NCBI GenBank assembly: GCA_910587495.1
Contig: CAJUMT010000003.1
Coordinates: 8,626-44,873, forward strand
DNA: 36,248 bases
Reading direction: 5' to 3'
Source of the DNA: an uncultured Lachnospiraceae bacterium
GTDB lineage: Bacteria; Bacillota_A; Clostridia; Lachnospirales; Lachnospiraceae
A program made the position numbers and the translations under genes. Each line of letters starts with the position of its first letter. The stretch's first letter is position 1. The notes beneath the pieces were generated by a model. It did not search any database. It was not told the origin of the DNA and saw only the letters and a list, made by a program, of their open reading frames with translations. Positions 1-8,474 of this stretch are shown piece after piece.

Positions 1-411
1 GTAGACGTTTCATCCAGCGGACAGGCGATTTCCCTGGAGACGTTGGATTTTATTTATGAACTAAAGACCAGTGCCCTTTTGGAGGCGTCTATGATGACGG
101 GGGCCATACTGGCAGGAGCATCTGATGAGGAAGTCAGGATCATTGAGCAGGCGGCATCCGCCATAGGAAAAGCTTTCCAGATACGCGATGATATCCTGGA
201 TGTGACCAGTACGTTAGAGACTCTGGGCAAACCAGTCTTAAGCGATGATAAGAATGAGAAGACCACTTATGTGACGCAAAAAGGGCTTGCGCAGGCGTCA
301 GAAGATGTGGAAAAGATCTCAGAAAAAGCACTGGATTTATTGGCATCGCTTCCATATAAGAATGCGTTTCTGACAGAATTGATAAAGTCTCTGATTTATA
401 GAGAGAAATAG
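1..411 (+). CDS. ispA: Polyprenyl (farnesyl) diphosphate synthase, C-terminal part, cut by window start
   Basis: This is the last 136 residues of a trans-isoprenyl diphosphate synthase, which condenses isopentenyl diphosphate with allylic diphosphates in the cytoplasm. The frame is open to base 1, so the true start lies outside the window. Visible hallmarks are the second Asp-rich motif (IRDDILDVTS, Mg-diphosphate binding) and the following GKPV..D.KNEKTTYV segment typical of IspA-type enzymes. The first Asp-rich motif is off the window, so chain length cannot be judged. It sits 13 bases upstream of dxs, the usual Firmicute pairing that couples precursor synthesis with chain elongation. Confidence 0.93.
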   Translation, partial: VDVSSSGQAISLETLDFIYELKTSALLEASMMTGAILAGASDEEVRIIEQAASAIGKAFQIRDDILDVTSTLETLGKPVLSDDKNEKTTYVTQKGLAQASEDVEKISEKALDLLASLPYKNAFLTELIKSLIYREK

Positions 412-424
412 GGGGTAGGGGTTT

Positions 425-2293
425 ATGGCATTGGAGAAGATCGAACGGGTCAATGATATTAAGAAAATACCGCCGGAGGAATACGGACTTCTTGCTGAGG
501 AGATCAGAGAATTTCTGATTGAAAAAATAAGCCAAAACGGCGGACATCTGGCCTCTAATTTAGGTGTGGTGGAGCTGACTATGGCACTGCATCTGACTTT
601 TGATCTTCCGGAAGACAAGATCGTCTGGGATGTGGGACATCAGTCCTATACCCACAAGCTTTTGACCGGAAGAAAAGCGGGATTTGACGGCCTGCGTAAA
701 TATGGAGGATTAAGCGGTTTTCCTAAGAGAAAAGAAAGCGACTGCGACTGTTTTGACACAGGGCACAGTTCCACCTCCATATCTGCGGGGATCGGTCTGG
801 TGGCGGCAAGAGATTTAAAAGGCGGCAGCGAATATATCGTGTCGGTCATAGGGGACGGCGCGCTGACGGGCGGCATGGCCTATGAGGCTTTGAACAATGC
901 ATCTCAGCTTAAAAAGAACTTTATTATCGTGCTTAACGACAACAACATGTCCATTGCGGAAAATGTGGGGGGCATGTCGGAGTATCTGAACGGGCTTCGC
1001 ACCAATGAAGTGTATACAAACTTCAAGACGGGTGTGGAGCAGTCTTTGAACCGGATTCCGGGCGGAACCCATCTGGCAAATCAGCTGAAAAAAACAAAAA
1101 GCGGCATCAAACAGCTCTTCATACCTGGTATGCTTTTTGAAAACATGGGAATCACCTATCTTGGGCCTGTGGATGGCCATGATGTGGCAAAACTGATGGA
1201 TGTGTTCAAAAAAGCGAAACGGGTTAAAGGAGCCGTCATTGTTCATGTGCTGACAAAAAAAGGAAAAGGTTACGCTCCTGCTGAACGGCATCCGGCCAGA
1301 TTTCACGGCGCGGAGCCTTTCGAGATTCAAACCGGGCTTCCAAAGAACAAGCGCAAAAAGGCCAATTATCAGGACGTGTTTTCGACCTGTATGGTAAAAC
1401 TGGGACAGAGAAATGAGAACGTGGTGGCGATCACGGCGGCCATGCCAGACGGGACAGGCCTGAAGCGTTTTAAAAATATCTATCCGGATCGCTTCTTTGA
1501 TGTAGGCATTGCGGAAGGCCATGCGGTGACGTTTGCCGCAGGTCTGGCGGCAGGAGGCATAAAGCCTATTCTGGCGGTTTATTCTTCTTTTTTACAAAGA
1601 GCGTACGATCAGGTGCTGCATGATGTGTGTATCCAGAACCTTCCGGTGGTGTTTGCCATCGACCGGGCAGGGCTGGTGGGCAGTGATGGGGAGACCCATC
1701 AGGGAATTTTTGATCTCTCTTATTTATCCAGTATCCCTAATATGCATATTATGGCGCCGAAAAATAAATGGGAATTGTCCGACATGCTGAAATTCGCGGT
1801 GGATTTTGACGGGCCTGCAGCTTTGCGATATCCAAGGGGCGAGGCATACGACGGACTGAAAGAGTTTAGAAAGCCTATCGTGTACGGAAAGGGAGAGATT
1901 CTTTACGAAGAGGAAGATATCGCCCTTGTGGCAGTGGGCAGTATGGTTAAGACGGCGGAGGCAGCCCGCAGGAAGTTAAAGGAGATGGGGTACAGCTGTA
2001 CGCTGGTGAACGGTCGTTTTATAAAGCCGATAGACACGGAACTGATCCGGGAGCTTTGTAAAGACCATAAACTTTTGGTGACGATGGAAGAAAACGTAAG
2101 AAGCGGCGGATTTGGTGAGAAAGTGCGGGATTATGTGATGGATCATGAGCTGCCTGTTAAAGTTCTGAACATTGCTATTCCGGATGAATATGTGGAGCAT
2201 GGAAATGTGTCCATTCTTTATGAAGAAGTGGGTCTTGACGTGGAGTCTGTGACAAAACGTACAGTGGAAAAATATATTACAATTAAGGGATAG
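425..2293 (+). CDS. dxs: 1-deoxy-D-xylulose-5-phosphate synthase
   Basis: DXS condenses pyruvate and glyceraldehyde 3-phosphate to DXP, the entry step of the MEP isoprenoid pathway, using thiamine diphosphate. The 622-residue length is normal. The N-terminal transketolase half carries WDVGHQSYTHKLLTGR and the TPP motif GDGALTGGMAYEALNNA near residues 143-160. The middle domain carries DRAGLVGSDGETHQG near residue 413, and the C-terminal domain has the METEENVRSGGFG-like segment seen here as TMEENVRSGGFG. The ATG follows a G-rich ribosome binding site 13 bases after ispA. It is intact and very likely functional. Confidence 0.97.
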   Translation: MALEKIERVNDIKKIPPEEYGLLAEEIREFLIEKISQNGGHLASNLGVVELTMALHLTFDLPEDKIVWDVGHQSYTHKLLTGRKAGFDGLRKYGGLSGFPKRKESDCDCFDTGHSSTSISAGIGLVAARDLKGGSEYIVSVIGDGALTGGMAYEALNNASQLKKNFIIVLNDNNMSIAENVGGMSEYLNGLRTNEVYTNFKTGVEQSLNRIPGGTHLANQLKKTKSGIKQLFIPGMLFENMGITYLGPVDGHDVAKLMDVFKKAKRVKGAVIVHVLTKKGKGYAPAERHPARFHGAEPFEIQTGLPKNKRKKANYQDVFSTCMVKLGQRNENVVAITAAMPDGTGLKRFKNIYPDRFFDVGIAEGHAVTFAAGLAAGGIKPILAVYSSFLQRAYDQVLHDVCIQNLPVVFAIDRAGLVGSDGETHQGIFDLSYLSSIPNMHIMAPKNKWELSDMLKFAVDFDGPAALRYPRGEAYDGLKEFRKPIVYGKGEILYEEEDIALVAVGSMVKTAEAARRKLKEMGYSCTLVNGRFIKPIDTELIRELCKDHKLLVTMEENVRSGGFGEKVRDYVMDHELPVKVLNIAIPDEYVEHGNVSILYEEVGLDVESVTKRTVEKYITIKG

Positions 2294-2299
2294 AAATAT

Positions 2300-3106
2300 A
2301 TGAAGAAAAGACTGGATGTCCTTATGGTGGAGCGGGGACTTATAGAGTCCAGGGAAAAAGCCAAAGCTGTCATTATGTCCGGGAATGTATTTGTGGACGG
2401 ACAGAGGGAAGATAAAGCCGGCTCTGCTTTTCCTGAAAAAGCAGTGATCGAGGTAAAGGAAAACCCTCTGAAATATGTAAGCCGGGGCGGGCTGAAGCTG
2501 GAAAAGGCCATGAAGCATTTTGACCTGACCGTCCAGGGAAAGGTGTGTATGGATGTGGGTTCTTCCACAGGCGGATTTACAGACTGTATGCTGCAAAACA
2601 AAGCGGTGAAAGTTTATGCGGTGGATGTGGGAAAGCCAGGGCAGCTTGCATGGAAACTACGTCAAGATGAACGGGTGGTCCCCATGGAAAAAACAAATAT
2701 TCGTTATGTAACTAGGGAGCAGATCGGAGAGCCGGTGGAATTTGCCTCCATTGATGTGGCGTTTATTTCACTTACGAAAGTGCTGGAGCCGGTAAAGGAG
2801 CTTTTAACGCCGAACGGACAGATCGTGGCGTTGATTAAACCGCAGTTTGAGGCGGGCAGAGAACAGGTAGGAAAAAAGGGCGTGGTGCGGGATAAAAAAG
2901 TCCATTTAGAAGTGGTGGAGCGAATTATCGCTTATGCGGTGCAGACAGGCTTTGAAGTGCTGAACCTGGAATTTTCACCTATTAAAGGGCCGGAGGGAAA
3001 TATAGAATACCTCATTCATTTACAGAATCACGAGAAGGGGACAACCTGGGAGCATATACCGGTGGAACCAAAGACCATTGTGGAGCAGGCGCATCAGGCT
3101 TTATAA
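2300..3106 (+). CDS. tlyA: TlyA-family rRNA 2'-O-methyltransferase / hemolysin-like protein
   Basis: The 268-residue protein has an N-terminal S4 RNA-binding domain (about residues 1-60, KKRLDVLMVERGLIESREKA) followed by an FtsJ-like Rossmann methyltransferase with the SAM motif DVGSSTGGFTDCML near residues 84-97 and IKPQFEAGREQVGKKGVVRD near the C-terminal half. Characterised TlyA proteins 2'-O-methylate cytidines in 16S and 23S rRNA; the exact target here is inferred. The gene begins 6 bases after dxs and its end runs close to the nadK start, fitting the conserved dxs-tlyA-nadK cluster. Confidence 0.93.
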   Translation: MKKRLDVLMVERGLIESREKAKAVIMSGNVFVDGQREDKAGSAFPEKAVIEVKENPLKYVSRGGLKLEKAMKHFDLTVQGKVCMDVGSSTGGFTDCMLQNKAVKVYAVDVGKPGQLAWKLRQDERVVPMEKTNIRYVTREQIGEPVEFASIDVAFISLTKVLEPVKELLTPNGQIVALIKPQFEAGREQVGKKGVVRDKKVHLEVVERIIAYAVQTGFEVLNLEFSPIKGPEGNIEYLIHLQNHEKGTTWEHIPVEPKTIVEQAHQAL

Positions 3107-3113
3107 CAGATCA

Positions 3114-3962
3114 ATGAAAACATTTTACATTATTGCGAACAGTGAAAAAGACGAAAGCATCAGACTTTCTTATAAAATATCAGATTACCTTACTTCCAAG
3201 GGGAGACGCTGCCTGGTCCGCAGCAAGACGCAGGACAGCGAGACGGCCCGCGGATACCTTCTGTCGGAAGGCGTGGAAGGAATACTGGTGCTTGGAGGCG
3301 ACGGAACTTTACTTCGGGCAGCCAGAGAACTGGCGGAAAGCAGGATTCCGTTTCTTGGCATCAATATGGGGCATCTGGGGTATCTGGCCGAGATTGAGAG
3401 ACAAAATGTACAGTCGGCGCTGGAAAAACTGATGGCAGATGAATATACTATAGAAGAACGGATGATGCTTTCAGGTAATGTCTATACAAATGGACGGTTG
3501 ACTGAACAGGATGTGGCGCTAAACGATATCGTGATCAGTCGTTTTGCTAACTTACGGGTGGTGAACTATGAGGTTTATGTAAACGGGCAGTATCTGAATT
3601 CTTTTACGGCAGACGGCATGATCGTATCTACACCGACCGGATCTACCGGCTATAGTCTTTCGGCGGGCGGACCAATCATATCTCCTACAGCTTCCATGCT
3701 GGTACTTACGCCGGTCTGCCCACATACATTAAATTCCCGTAGTATTGTTTTTTCAGGGGATGACCATATACGGATTCAGATCGGAAAAGGCAGGCGGGAC
3801 GGCCCGGATGAAGCGTGTGCAACCTTTGACGGGGATACTTATGTACCCATGGAGACGGGAGATTATGTGGATATCCGAAAATCTACGGAAGTGACTCGGA
3901 TTTTGAAAATTAACCAGGTCAGTTTCCTGGAGGTGCTTCGGGACAAGTTAAGCCGAAACTGA
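3114..3962 (+). CDS. nadK: NAD kinase
   Basis: NAD kinase phosphorylates NAD to NADP in the cytosol. The 282-residue product shows GGDGTLL at residues 61-67, the NMGHLGYLAE segment, and the substrate loop TADGMIVSTPTGSTGYSLS. I chose ATG 3114 (MKTFYIIANSEKD), 7 bases after the tlyA stop, over an upstream TTG at 3078 inside tlyA. No strong Shine-Dalgarno is visible, so translational coupling to tlyA is likely. The family and cluster position agree. Confidence 0.95.
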   Translation: MKTFYIIANSEKDESIRLSYKISDYLTSKGRRCLVRSKTQDSETARGYLLSEGVEGILVLGGDGTLLRAARELAESRIPFLGINMGHLGYLAEIERQNVQSALEKLMADEYTIEERMMLSGNVYTNGRLTEQDVALNDIVISRFANLRVVNYEVYVNGQYLNSFTADGMIVSTPTGSTGYSLSAGGPIISPTASMLVLTPVCPHTLNSRSIVFSGDDHIRIQIGKGRRDGPDEACATFDGDTYVPMETGDYVDIRKSTEVTRILKINQVSFLEVLRDKLSRN

Positions 3963-3978
3963 TGAAAGGAAGGCCTAG

Positions 3979-4428
3979 ATGAAACGCAGAAGGCATAAGA
4001 AGATCATTGAACTGATCGAGAATTTTGATATAGAGACACAGGATGAACTGGCGGACCATCTGCGTCAGGAAGGATTTCAGGTTACACAGGCCACAGTATC
4101 CCGGGATATAAGGGAGCTGAAACTGTCTAAAGTGCCGGGGAAAAGCGGACGTCAGAAGTATGCGCTCCTGAACCATCAGGAGCATCAGATGGAAGAAAAA
4201 TATGTGGGAATTTTAAAAGAAGCTTTTGTGTCCATGGACTGTGCCCAAAATATATTGGTCATTAAAACGGTGGCAGGTATGGCCATGGCAGTGGGAGCCG
4301 CCCTGGATAAGATCGGATGGAAAGAGATCGTGGGATGTATTGCGGGAGACGATACAATTATGTGCGTGATTCGGACAGCGGAGGACACAAAGACAGTGAT
4401 GGAGGAACTAGATAAAATTGTAGAATGA
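3979..4428 (+). CDS. argR: Arginine repressor ArgR
   Basis: The 149-residue protein has an N-terminal winged helix (residues about 1-70) including TQATVSRDIRELKLSKVP, the ArgR recognition-helix signature, and a C-terminal hexamerisation/arginine-binding domain ending with the conserved GDDTIMCVIRT. ArgR hexamers sense arginine and control biosynthesis and catabolism genes; no arg genes lie in this window, so its operators must be elsewhere. Its place between nadK and recN is the conserved Firmicute order (AhrC/ArgR). A GAAAGGAAGG site precedes the ATG. Confidence 0.95.
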   Translation: MKRRRHKKIIELIENFDIETQDELADHLRQEGFQVTQATVSRDIRELKLSKVPGKSGRQKYALLNHQEHQMEEKYVGILKEAFVSMDCAQNILVIKTVAGMAMAVGAALDKIGWKEIVGCIAGDDTIMCVIRTAEDTKTVMEELDKIVE

Positions 4429-4441
4429 CAGAGGTGAAAAG

Positions 4442-6130
4442 ATGCTGCTTCATTTACATGTAAAAAACCTTGCCCTGATTCGGGAAACGGAGATTGATTT
4501 TACCAAGGGGCTTAATATACTGACAGGGGAAACCGGAGCAGGAAAATCGATTATTATCGGTTCGATTACCATGGCGCTAGGGGGAAAAGTGGCGAAAGAG
4601 ATGCTAAGAGAAGATGCGGACAGCGCGCTTGTGGAGCTGATTTTTACGGCAAAGCATCCTAAGCTGCTTGAAAAACTTGCCAAGCTGGACATTCCGGCGG
4701 AAGACGGCGAACTGATTTTATCCAGGAAGATCACAGGCAGCAGGAGTATTTGCCGGCTGAACGGGGAGACAGTCAGCGCTTCGGTATTAAAAGAAATATC
4801 GTCGTATTTGATCGATATTCACGGCCAACATGAGCATCAGTCTTTGCTGAATAAAAAAAAGCATCTGGAAATATTGGATGCCTATGCGCATGAGGAGATT
4901 TTGCCCGTGCAGCAGAAGCTGTCCGAAAGCTTCCATGCCATGCAAAAAATTGAGAAAGAACTGGACGGAGCTTCGGCAGATGCGGATGCCCGATTAAGAG
5001 AGCAGTCGCTTTTAGAATATGAGATCCAGGAAATTATGGACGCTGCGCTTGTAAAGGGCGAAGACGCGGAACTGGAACATACATATCGAAAAATGTCCGG
5101 CAGTAAAAAGATACTCGAAGCGCTGGGAACAGTGCAGATGCTTTGCGCCAGAGAAGACGTATCTATATCTGATCAGATCGGGAGAGCGTGTCGGGAATTG
5201 TCGGCGGTTGTCAGCTATGACGAGCAGTTGGCGCAGCTTGACGGCCAGCTTTCACAGCTTGACAGTCAGATGCAGGATTTTATCCGGGAGCTTTCCGACT
5301 ATATGGAAAGTCTTCAGTTTTCCGAGCAGGAGTTTGCCGATGTCCAGGAACGGCTGAATTTGATTAATCATCTGAAAGCCAAGTATGGTCCGTCAGTGGA
5401 GGCGATTACGGCGTACAAAGAAGAGAAACAAAAAAGGCTGGATATACTGATCAATTATGATCAGTATATGGATAAGCTTAAAAAGGATTACGCAAATGCG
5501 CTGGAAGAGACGGAAAAGCTGTGCGAAGAAATCCATGGTATACGGGTTCGGGCGGCGGAGAAGCTCTCGGAACTGATGAGAGAACAGCTGGCGGAACTGA
5601 ATTTTCTGGATGTACAGTTTGAAATTTCGGTAAAAGAGACAAAGGATCTGACAGCGAACGGTTTTGATGATGTGGAGTTTCTTATCTCTACCAATCCGGG
5701 CGAACCGTTAAAGGCGCTAGGAAAGATTGCTTCCGGCGGCGAATTGTCCAGAGTGATGCTTGCCATCAAGACGGTGATGGCGGATCAGGATGCTATTGAT
5801 ACTGTGATTTTCGACGAGATTGACGCAGGTATCAGCGGTCGGACAGCCCAGAAAGTATCAGAAAAGCTTTCTCTGATCGGGCGTAGCAGGCAGGTTATTT
5901 GTATTACTCATTTGGCTCAGCTTGCCTCCATGGCGGACAGCCATTATTGCATAGAAAAATATGCCCGGGAAGGGGGCACGCAGACGGCTATTCGAAGACT
6001 TGGAGAAGACGAGATCACTGAAGAACTGGCCCGCATTTTAGGAGGCGCACAGATTACAGATGCTGTGAGGGAGAACGCACAGGAAATGAAGCGGCTGGCG
6101 GCAGAGTATAAAAAAACAGGAAATAATTAA
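4442..6130 (+). CDS. recN: DNA repair protein RecN
   Basis: RecN is an SMC-like ATPase that acts at double-strand breaks. This 562-residue copy has Walker A GETGAGKSI near residues 29-37, a long coiled-coil middle (about 150-370), the ABC signature ASGGELSRVMLAIK near residue 430 and Walker B VIFDEIDAGISG near residue 455, followed by the ICITHLAQLA segment. Both ATPase halves are intact. It starts 13 bases after argR with a GAGGTG site. Stop codon is 59 bases before spoIVB. Confidence 0.97.
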   Translation: MLLHLHVKNLALIRETEIDFTKGLNILTGETGAGKSIIIGSITMALGGKVAKEMLREDADSALVELIFTAKHPKLLEKLAKLDIPAEDGELILSRKITGSRSICRLNGETVSASVLKEISSYLIDIHGQHEHQSLLNKKKHLEILDAYAHEEILPVQQKLSESFHAMQKIEKELDGASADADARLREQSLLEYEIQEIMDAALVKGEDAELEHTYRKMSGSKKILEALGTVQMLCAREDVSISDQIGRACRELSAVVSYDEQLAQLDGQLSQLDSQMQDFIRELSDYMESLQFSEQEFADVQERLNLINHLKAKYGPSVEAITAYKEEKQKRLDILINYDQYMDKLKKDYANALEETEKLCEEIHGIRVRAAEKLSELMREQLAELNFLDVQFEISVKETKDLTANGFDDVEFLISTNPGEPLKALGKIASGGELSRVMLAIKTVMADQDAIDTVIFDEIDAGISGRTAQKVSEKLSLIGRSRQVICITHLAQLASMADSHYCIEKYAREGGTQTAIRRLGEDEITEELARILGGAQITDAVRENAQEMKRLAAEYKKTGNN

Positions 6131-6133
6131 CAG

Positions 6134-6209
6134 TAAATTTAGACGGATTTATGCAGACACTATGAAAAAAGCGTGAAAGGTGTGTCTGCATGAGCCGTCT
6201 AAAAATTTA
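6134..6209 (+). promoter_or_regulatory. Long stem-loop enclosing the spoIVB ribosome binding site and start codon
   Basis: Bases 6151-6160 (ATGCAGACAC) and 6182-6191 (GTGTCTGCAT) form a perfect 10-bp inverted repeat; the right arm contains the first two bases of the spoIVB ATG. Outside it, 6134-6146 (TAAATTTAGACGG) pairs with 6195-6209 (CCGTCT then AAAAATTTA) with a two-base bulge. The 21-base loop holds the GAAAGG Shine-Dalgarno. In RNA this would fold the initiation region into a hairpin with the SD exposed and the start codon paired. A regulatory role is inferred. Confidence 0.55.
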
Positions 6210-7308
6210 TCGAATTTGTCTGAGCGTATGGCTGATATTTTCTGTTCTTTTAATGCTTGTTTATGGCAGATGGTATCTGGATACTCAGATTCCGGATGTG
6301 ATTCGGGTCAGTATGGGAGAAGAGCAGACATTGAACCTGGGGATCAAGGAAGTATCTGTCTTGGCCGTGGAAAAGCAGCGTGTAATCCCGGGCGGGATTC
6401 CTATAGGGATCTATCTGGAGACAGAAGGCGTTTATGTGGTGGGAACTGCGGAAGTGGAGGCTATGGATGGCCTGAATTATGAGCCTTCTTATCAGATCGT
6501 ACAAGCGGGGGACTATATACTGGCGATCAATGGAAAGAGGATTCACAACAAAGACGAATTGATTGCCTGCATACAGGCAAATCGCACGGATATTATGATC
6601 TTAAAACTCCTGCGCAATTCACAAACAATACAAGTCCGTTTAAACGCTGTGCAGACCAAGGAAGAAGATTATAAAGTGGGCGTCTGGGTCAAAGACGATA
6701 TTCAGGGAATCGGCACTCTTACTTATGTTACAGAAAATATGAGCTTTGGCGCTTTGGGACATGGAATTACAGATACAGACACCGGTGAACTGCTGGAGAC
6801 TTCCGGCGGTTCCCTTTATGATACGGAGATACTGGAAATTATTAAAGGAGAGCGGGGGACGCCGGGAGAGATCAGTGGCATGATCACATACTCCGACCGG
6901 TATGTGCTGGGGACGATTGCTCAGAATACTTCCGCCGGCATCTTCGGATATGCCAATCAAAAGTTGAAAGGCCAGATTACGGGAGAACCTGTTGATGTGG
7001 CTTTTAAGCAGGAGATTCGAACAGGGACGGCATATGTAAGGAGCGCCGTATCCGGGGAAGTCAAAGATTATCAGATCCAGATCCAGGAGATCCGGCTGAA
7101 TGAAGACGATGTGAATAAAGGGATGATCTTTCAGGTGACAGATCCGGAACTTTTAGATGAAACAGGCGGTGTGATTCAGGGAATGAGCGGATCTCCGATT
7201 CTGCAGGACGGTAAATTTGCAGGGGCGGTGACGCATGTCTTTGTAAATGATCCCACGAAAGGATACGCCATATTTGCGGAATCTATGGTTAATGCGGGGA
7301 AGAGGTGA
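6190..7308 (+). CDS. spoIVB: SpoIVB serine peptidase (stage IV sporulation protein B)
   Basis: SpoIVB is secreted from the forespore into the intermembrane space and triggers pro-sigma-K processing in Bacillus. This 372-residue protein has an N-terminal membrane/signal segment (about 5-26), a PDZ domain (about 75-150, with VQAGDYILAINGKRI) and an S55 peptidase domain with GALGHGITDTDTG (His191) and the nucleophile motif GMSGSPI (Ser335), then VNDPTKGYAIF. All catalytic positions look intact. It follows recN as usual, but spo0A does not follow it. The start region is wrapped in a long hairpin (separate entry). Confidence 0.95.
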   Translation: MSRLKIYRICLSVWLIFSVLLMLVYGRWYLDTQIPDVIRVSMGEEQTLNLGIKEVSVLAVEKQRVIPGGIPIGIYLETEGVYVVGTAEVEAMDGLNYEPSYQIVQAGDYILAINGKRIHNKDELIACIQANRTDIMILKLLRNSQTIQVRLNAVQTKEEDYKVGVWVKDDIQGIGTLTYVTENMSFGALGHGITDTDTGELLETSGGSLYDTEILEIIKGERGTPGEISGMITYSDRYVLGTIAQNTSAGIFGYANQKLKGQITGEPVDVAFKQEIRTGTAYVRSAVSGEVKDYQIQIQEIRLNEDDVNKGMIFQVTDPELLDETGGVIQGMSGSPILQDGKFAGAVTHVFVNDPTKGYAIFAESMVNAGKR

Positions 7309-7388
7309 AGGTGAGGAATTCTCAGTTGTGTAGACATGAACGGTATGATATCATTGTATATGTCAAAAAGGGAAAAAGGTGATGCTTT

Positions 7389-7892
7389 ATGACCATAGAA
7401 GAAATCATGTCCGGCGAGTCAGAATATCTCTAATTCAAGCAGATGGTGCCAGAAAGAATATGACGGAGATATTGTGGCACAGCTGGATGCAGCCTATTCT
7501 GCAATGCCGTGGCCCATCGCAGCTATCTGCACCCGTCAAGCATCCAGGTGGCCGTGTATGATGACCGGGTGGAAATGACTTCCCCAGGGATGCTGTTCGG
7601 CAGCTTGAGGCTGCAAGATATCAGGGAAGGCATTTCCATACCGAGGAACCGGGCACTGGTGTATGCGTTGACTTATATGAATATTATGGAACATTGGGGA
7701 AGCGGGATTCCGAGGATTAATAAAAAGATTATTCGATATATAGAGGAAAAGGGATCAATAACGAATAGAGAAGTCCAGAATCTGCTGAATATAAAGGATT
7801 CTCGTGCTTTGAAAATTCTGAGGGAAATGGTCGAGGCAGGAATACTGAAAAAAGAAGGGAAATTAAAAGGAAGTAACTACAAATTGAAATAA
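7389..7892 (+). pseudogene. Decayed ATP-binding (AlbA_2 / RecG-like) transcriptional regulator remnant
   Basis: In one frame from ATG 7389 (SD AAGGTGA) the sequence reads MTIEEIMSGESEYL, stop TAA (7431-7433), FKQMVPERI, stop TGA (7461-7463), then after a short unrelated stretch NAVAHRSYLHPSSIQVAVYD and on to a clean C-terminus at 7892. The first part matches the N-terminus of AlbA_2-domain regulators (ESEYLEFK), with a GAA-to-TAA type change. The last part matches their C-terminal ATPase-like segment (NAVAHRSY, EHWGSGIPRI) and winged helix. The middle of the family's roughly 400-500 residues is missing, so this is an internal deletion plus stops. The open piece from GTG 7509 (127 codons) might be translated but would be only a fragment. 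Confidence 0.8.
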
Positions 7893-7906
7893 GGAGGAGA
7901 TTGGTT

Positions 7907-8389
7907 ATGAAAAGTCCGTTAACGACGGTCTGTTACATAGAACAGGACGGAAAATACCTGATGATGCATCGGGTAAAGAAGGAGCATGATATTAATAGAG
8001 GAAAATGGGTCGGTATCGGCGGACATTTTGAGGCAGGTGAAAGCCCGGAGGAATGTATCTTAAGGGAAGTAAAGGAAGAGACAGGATTGACACTGACCGC
8101 ATGGAGGCTTCGCGGCCTTGTCACTTTTACGGCGGACGACAGTCCTACGGAATATATGTGCCTGTTTACCGCGGAGGCCTTTGAAGGAAATCTGACAGAG
8201 GACTGCAGGGAGGGAGAACTTCAGTGGATTCCGAAAGAAGAAGTTCCAAATCTGAATCTGTGGGAAGGCGACAGGGTATTTTTAAAACTTTTGGCAGAGG
8301 AAGCGCCATTTTTCTCTTTGAAAATGTCTTACATAAAGGACCGCCTGGTGGAATGCAGGCTGGACGGCAAAGCCATAGATAATGTTTGA
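7907..8389 (+). CDS. Nudix hydrolase (MutT/8-oxo-dGTP diphosphatase-like)
   Basis: The 160-residue protein contains a full Nudix box at about residues 38-60 (GGHFEAGESPEECILREV, then KEETG), matching GX5EX7REUXEEXGU, so Mg-dependent pyrophosphohydrolase activity is expected. The opening LTTVCYIEQDGKYLMMHRVKK and overall length resemble MutT/YtkD-like 8-oxo-dGTP diphosphatases; the true substrate is not predictable. ATG 7907 is preceded by AGGAGG at 7892-7897 and is preferred over TTG 7901. The gene's last codons overlap the -35 box of the following flavoprotein gene. Confidence 0.9.
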   Translation: MKSPLTTVCYIEQDGKYLMMHRVKKEHDINRGKWVGIGGHFEAGESPEECILREVKEETGLTLTAWRLRGLVTFTADDSPTEYMCLFTAEAFEGNLTEDCREGELQWIPKEEVPNLNLWEGDRVFLKLLAEEAPFFSLKMSYIKDRLVECRLDGKAIDNV

Positions 8390-8414
8390 TGTTCCCGATG
8401 GCGTATGGTATGAT
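8386..8414 (+). promoter_or_regulatory. Sigma-A-type promoter for the COG2509 flavoprotein gene
   Basis: TTGATG (8386-8391), a 17-base spacer, and TATGAT (8409-8414). The -35 box overlaps the TGA stop of the Nudix gene. Transcription would start near 8421, about 54 bases upstream of the chosen ATG 8475, which supports that start over ATG 8382 inside the Nudix gene. Confidence 0.6.
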
Positions 8415-8474
8415 GTTAAAAGTGCCAAATACAAAAGCATAAAACAGCGGGACTATAGTTTGGAGGATTTATTG

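Noticed and set aside
3078..3113. TTG 3078 as nadK start
   Set aside because: It lies inside tlyA, has no SD, and the added 12 residues do not resemble NAD kinase.
7345..7354. Perfect palindrome ATGATATCAT upstream of the pseudogene
   Set aside because: Only 10 bp, A/T-rich and expected by chance; no second copy or matching promoter geometry was found.
8382..8474. Longer N-terminus for the flavoprotein from ATG 8382
   Set aside because: It overlaps the Nudix gene and the promoter -10, and the FAD motif is expected almost at the N-terminus, as from ATG 8475.
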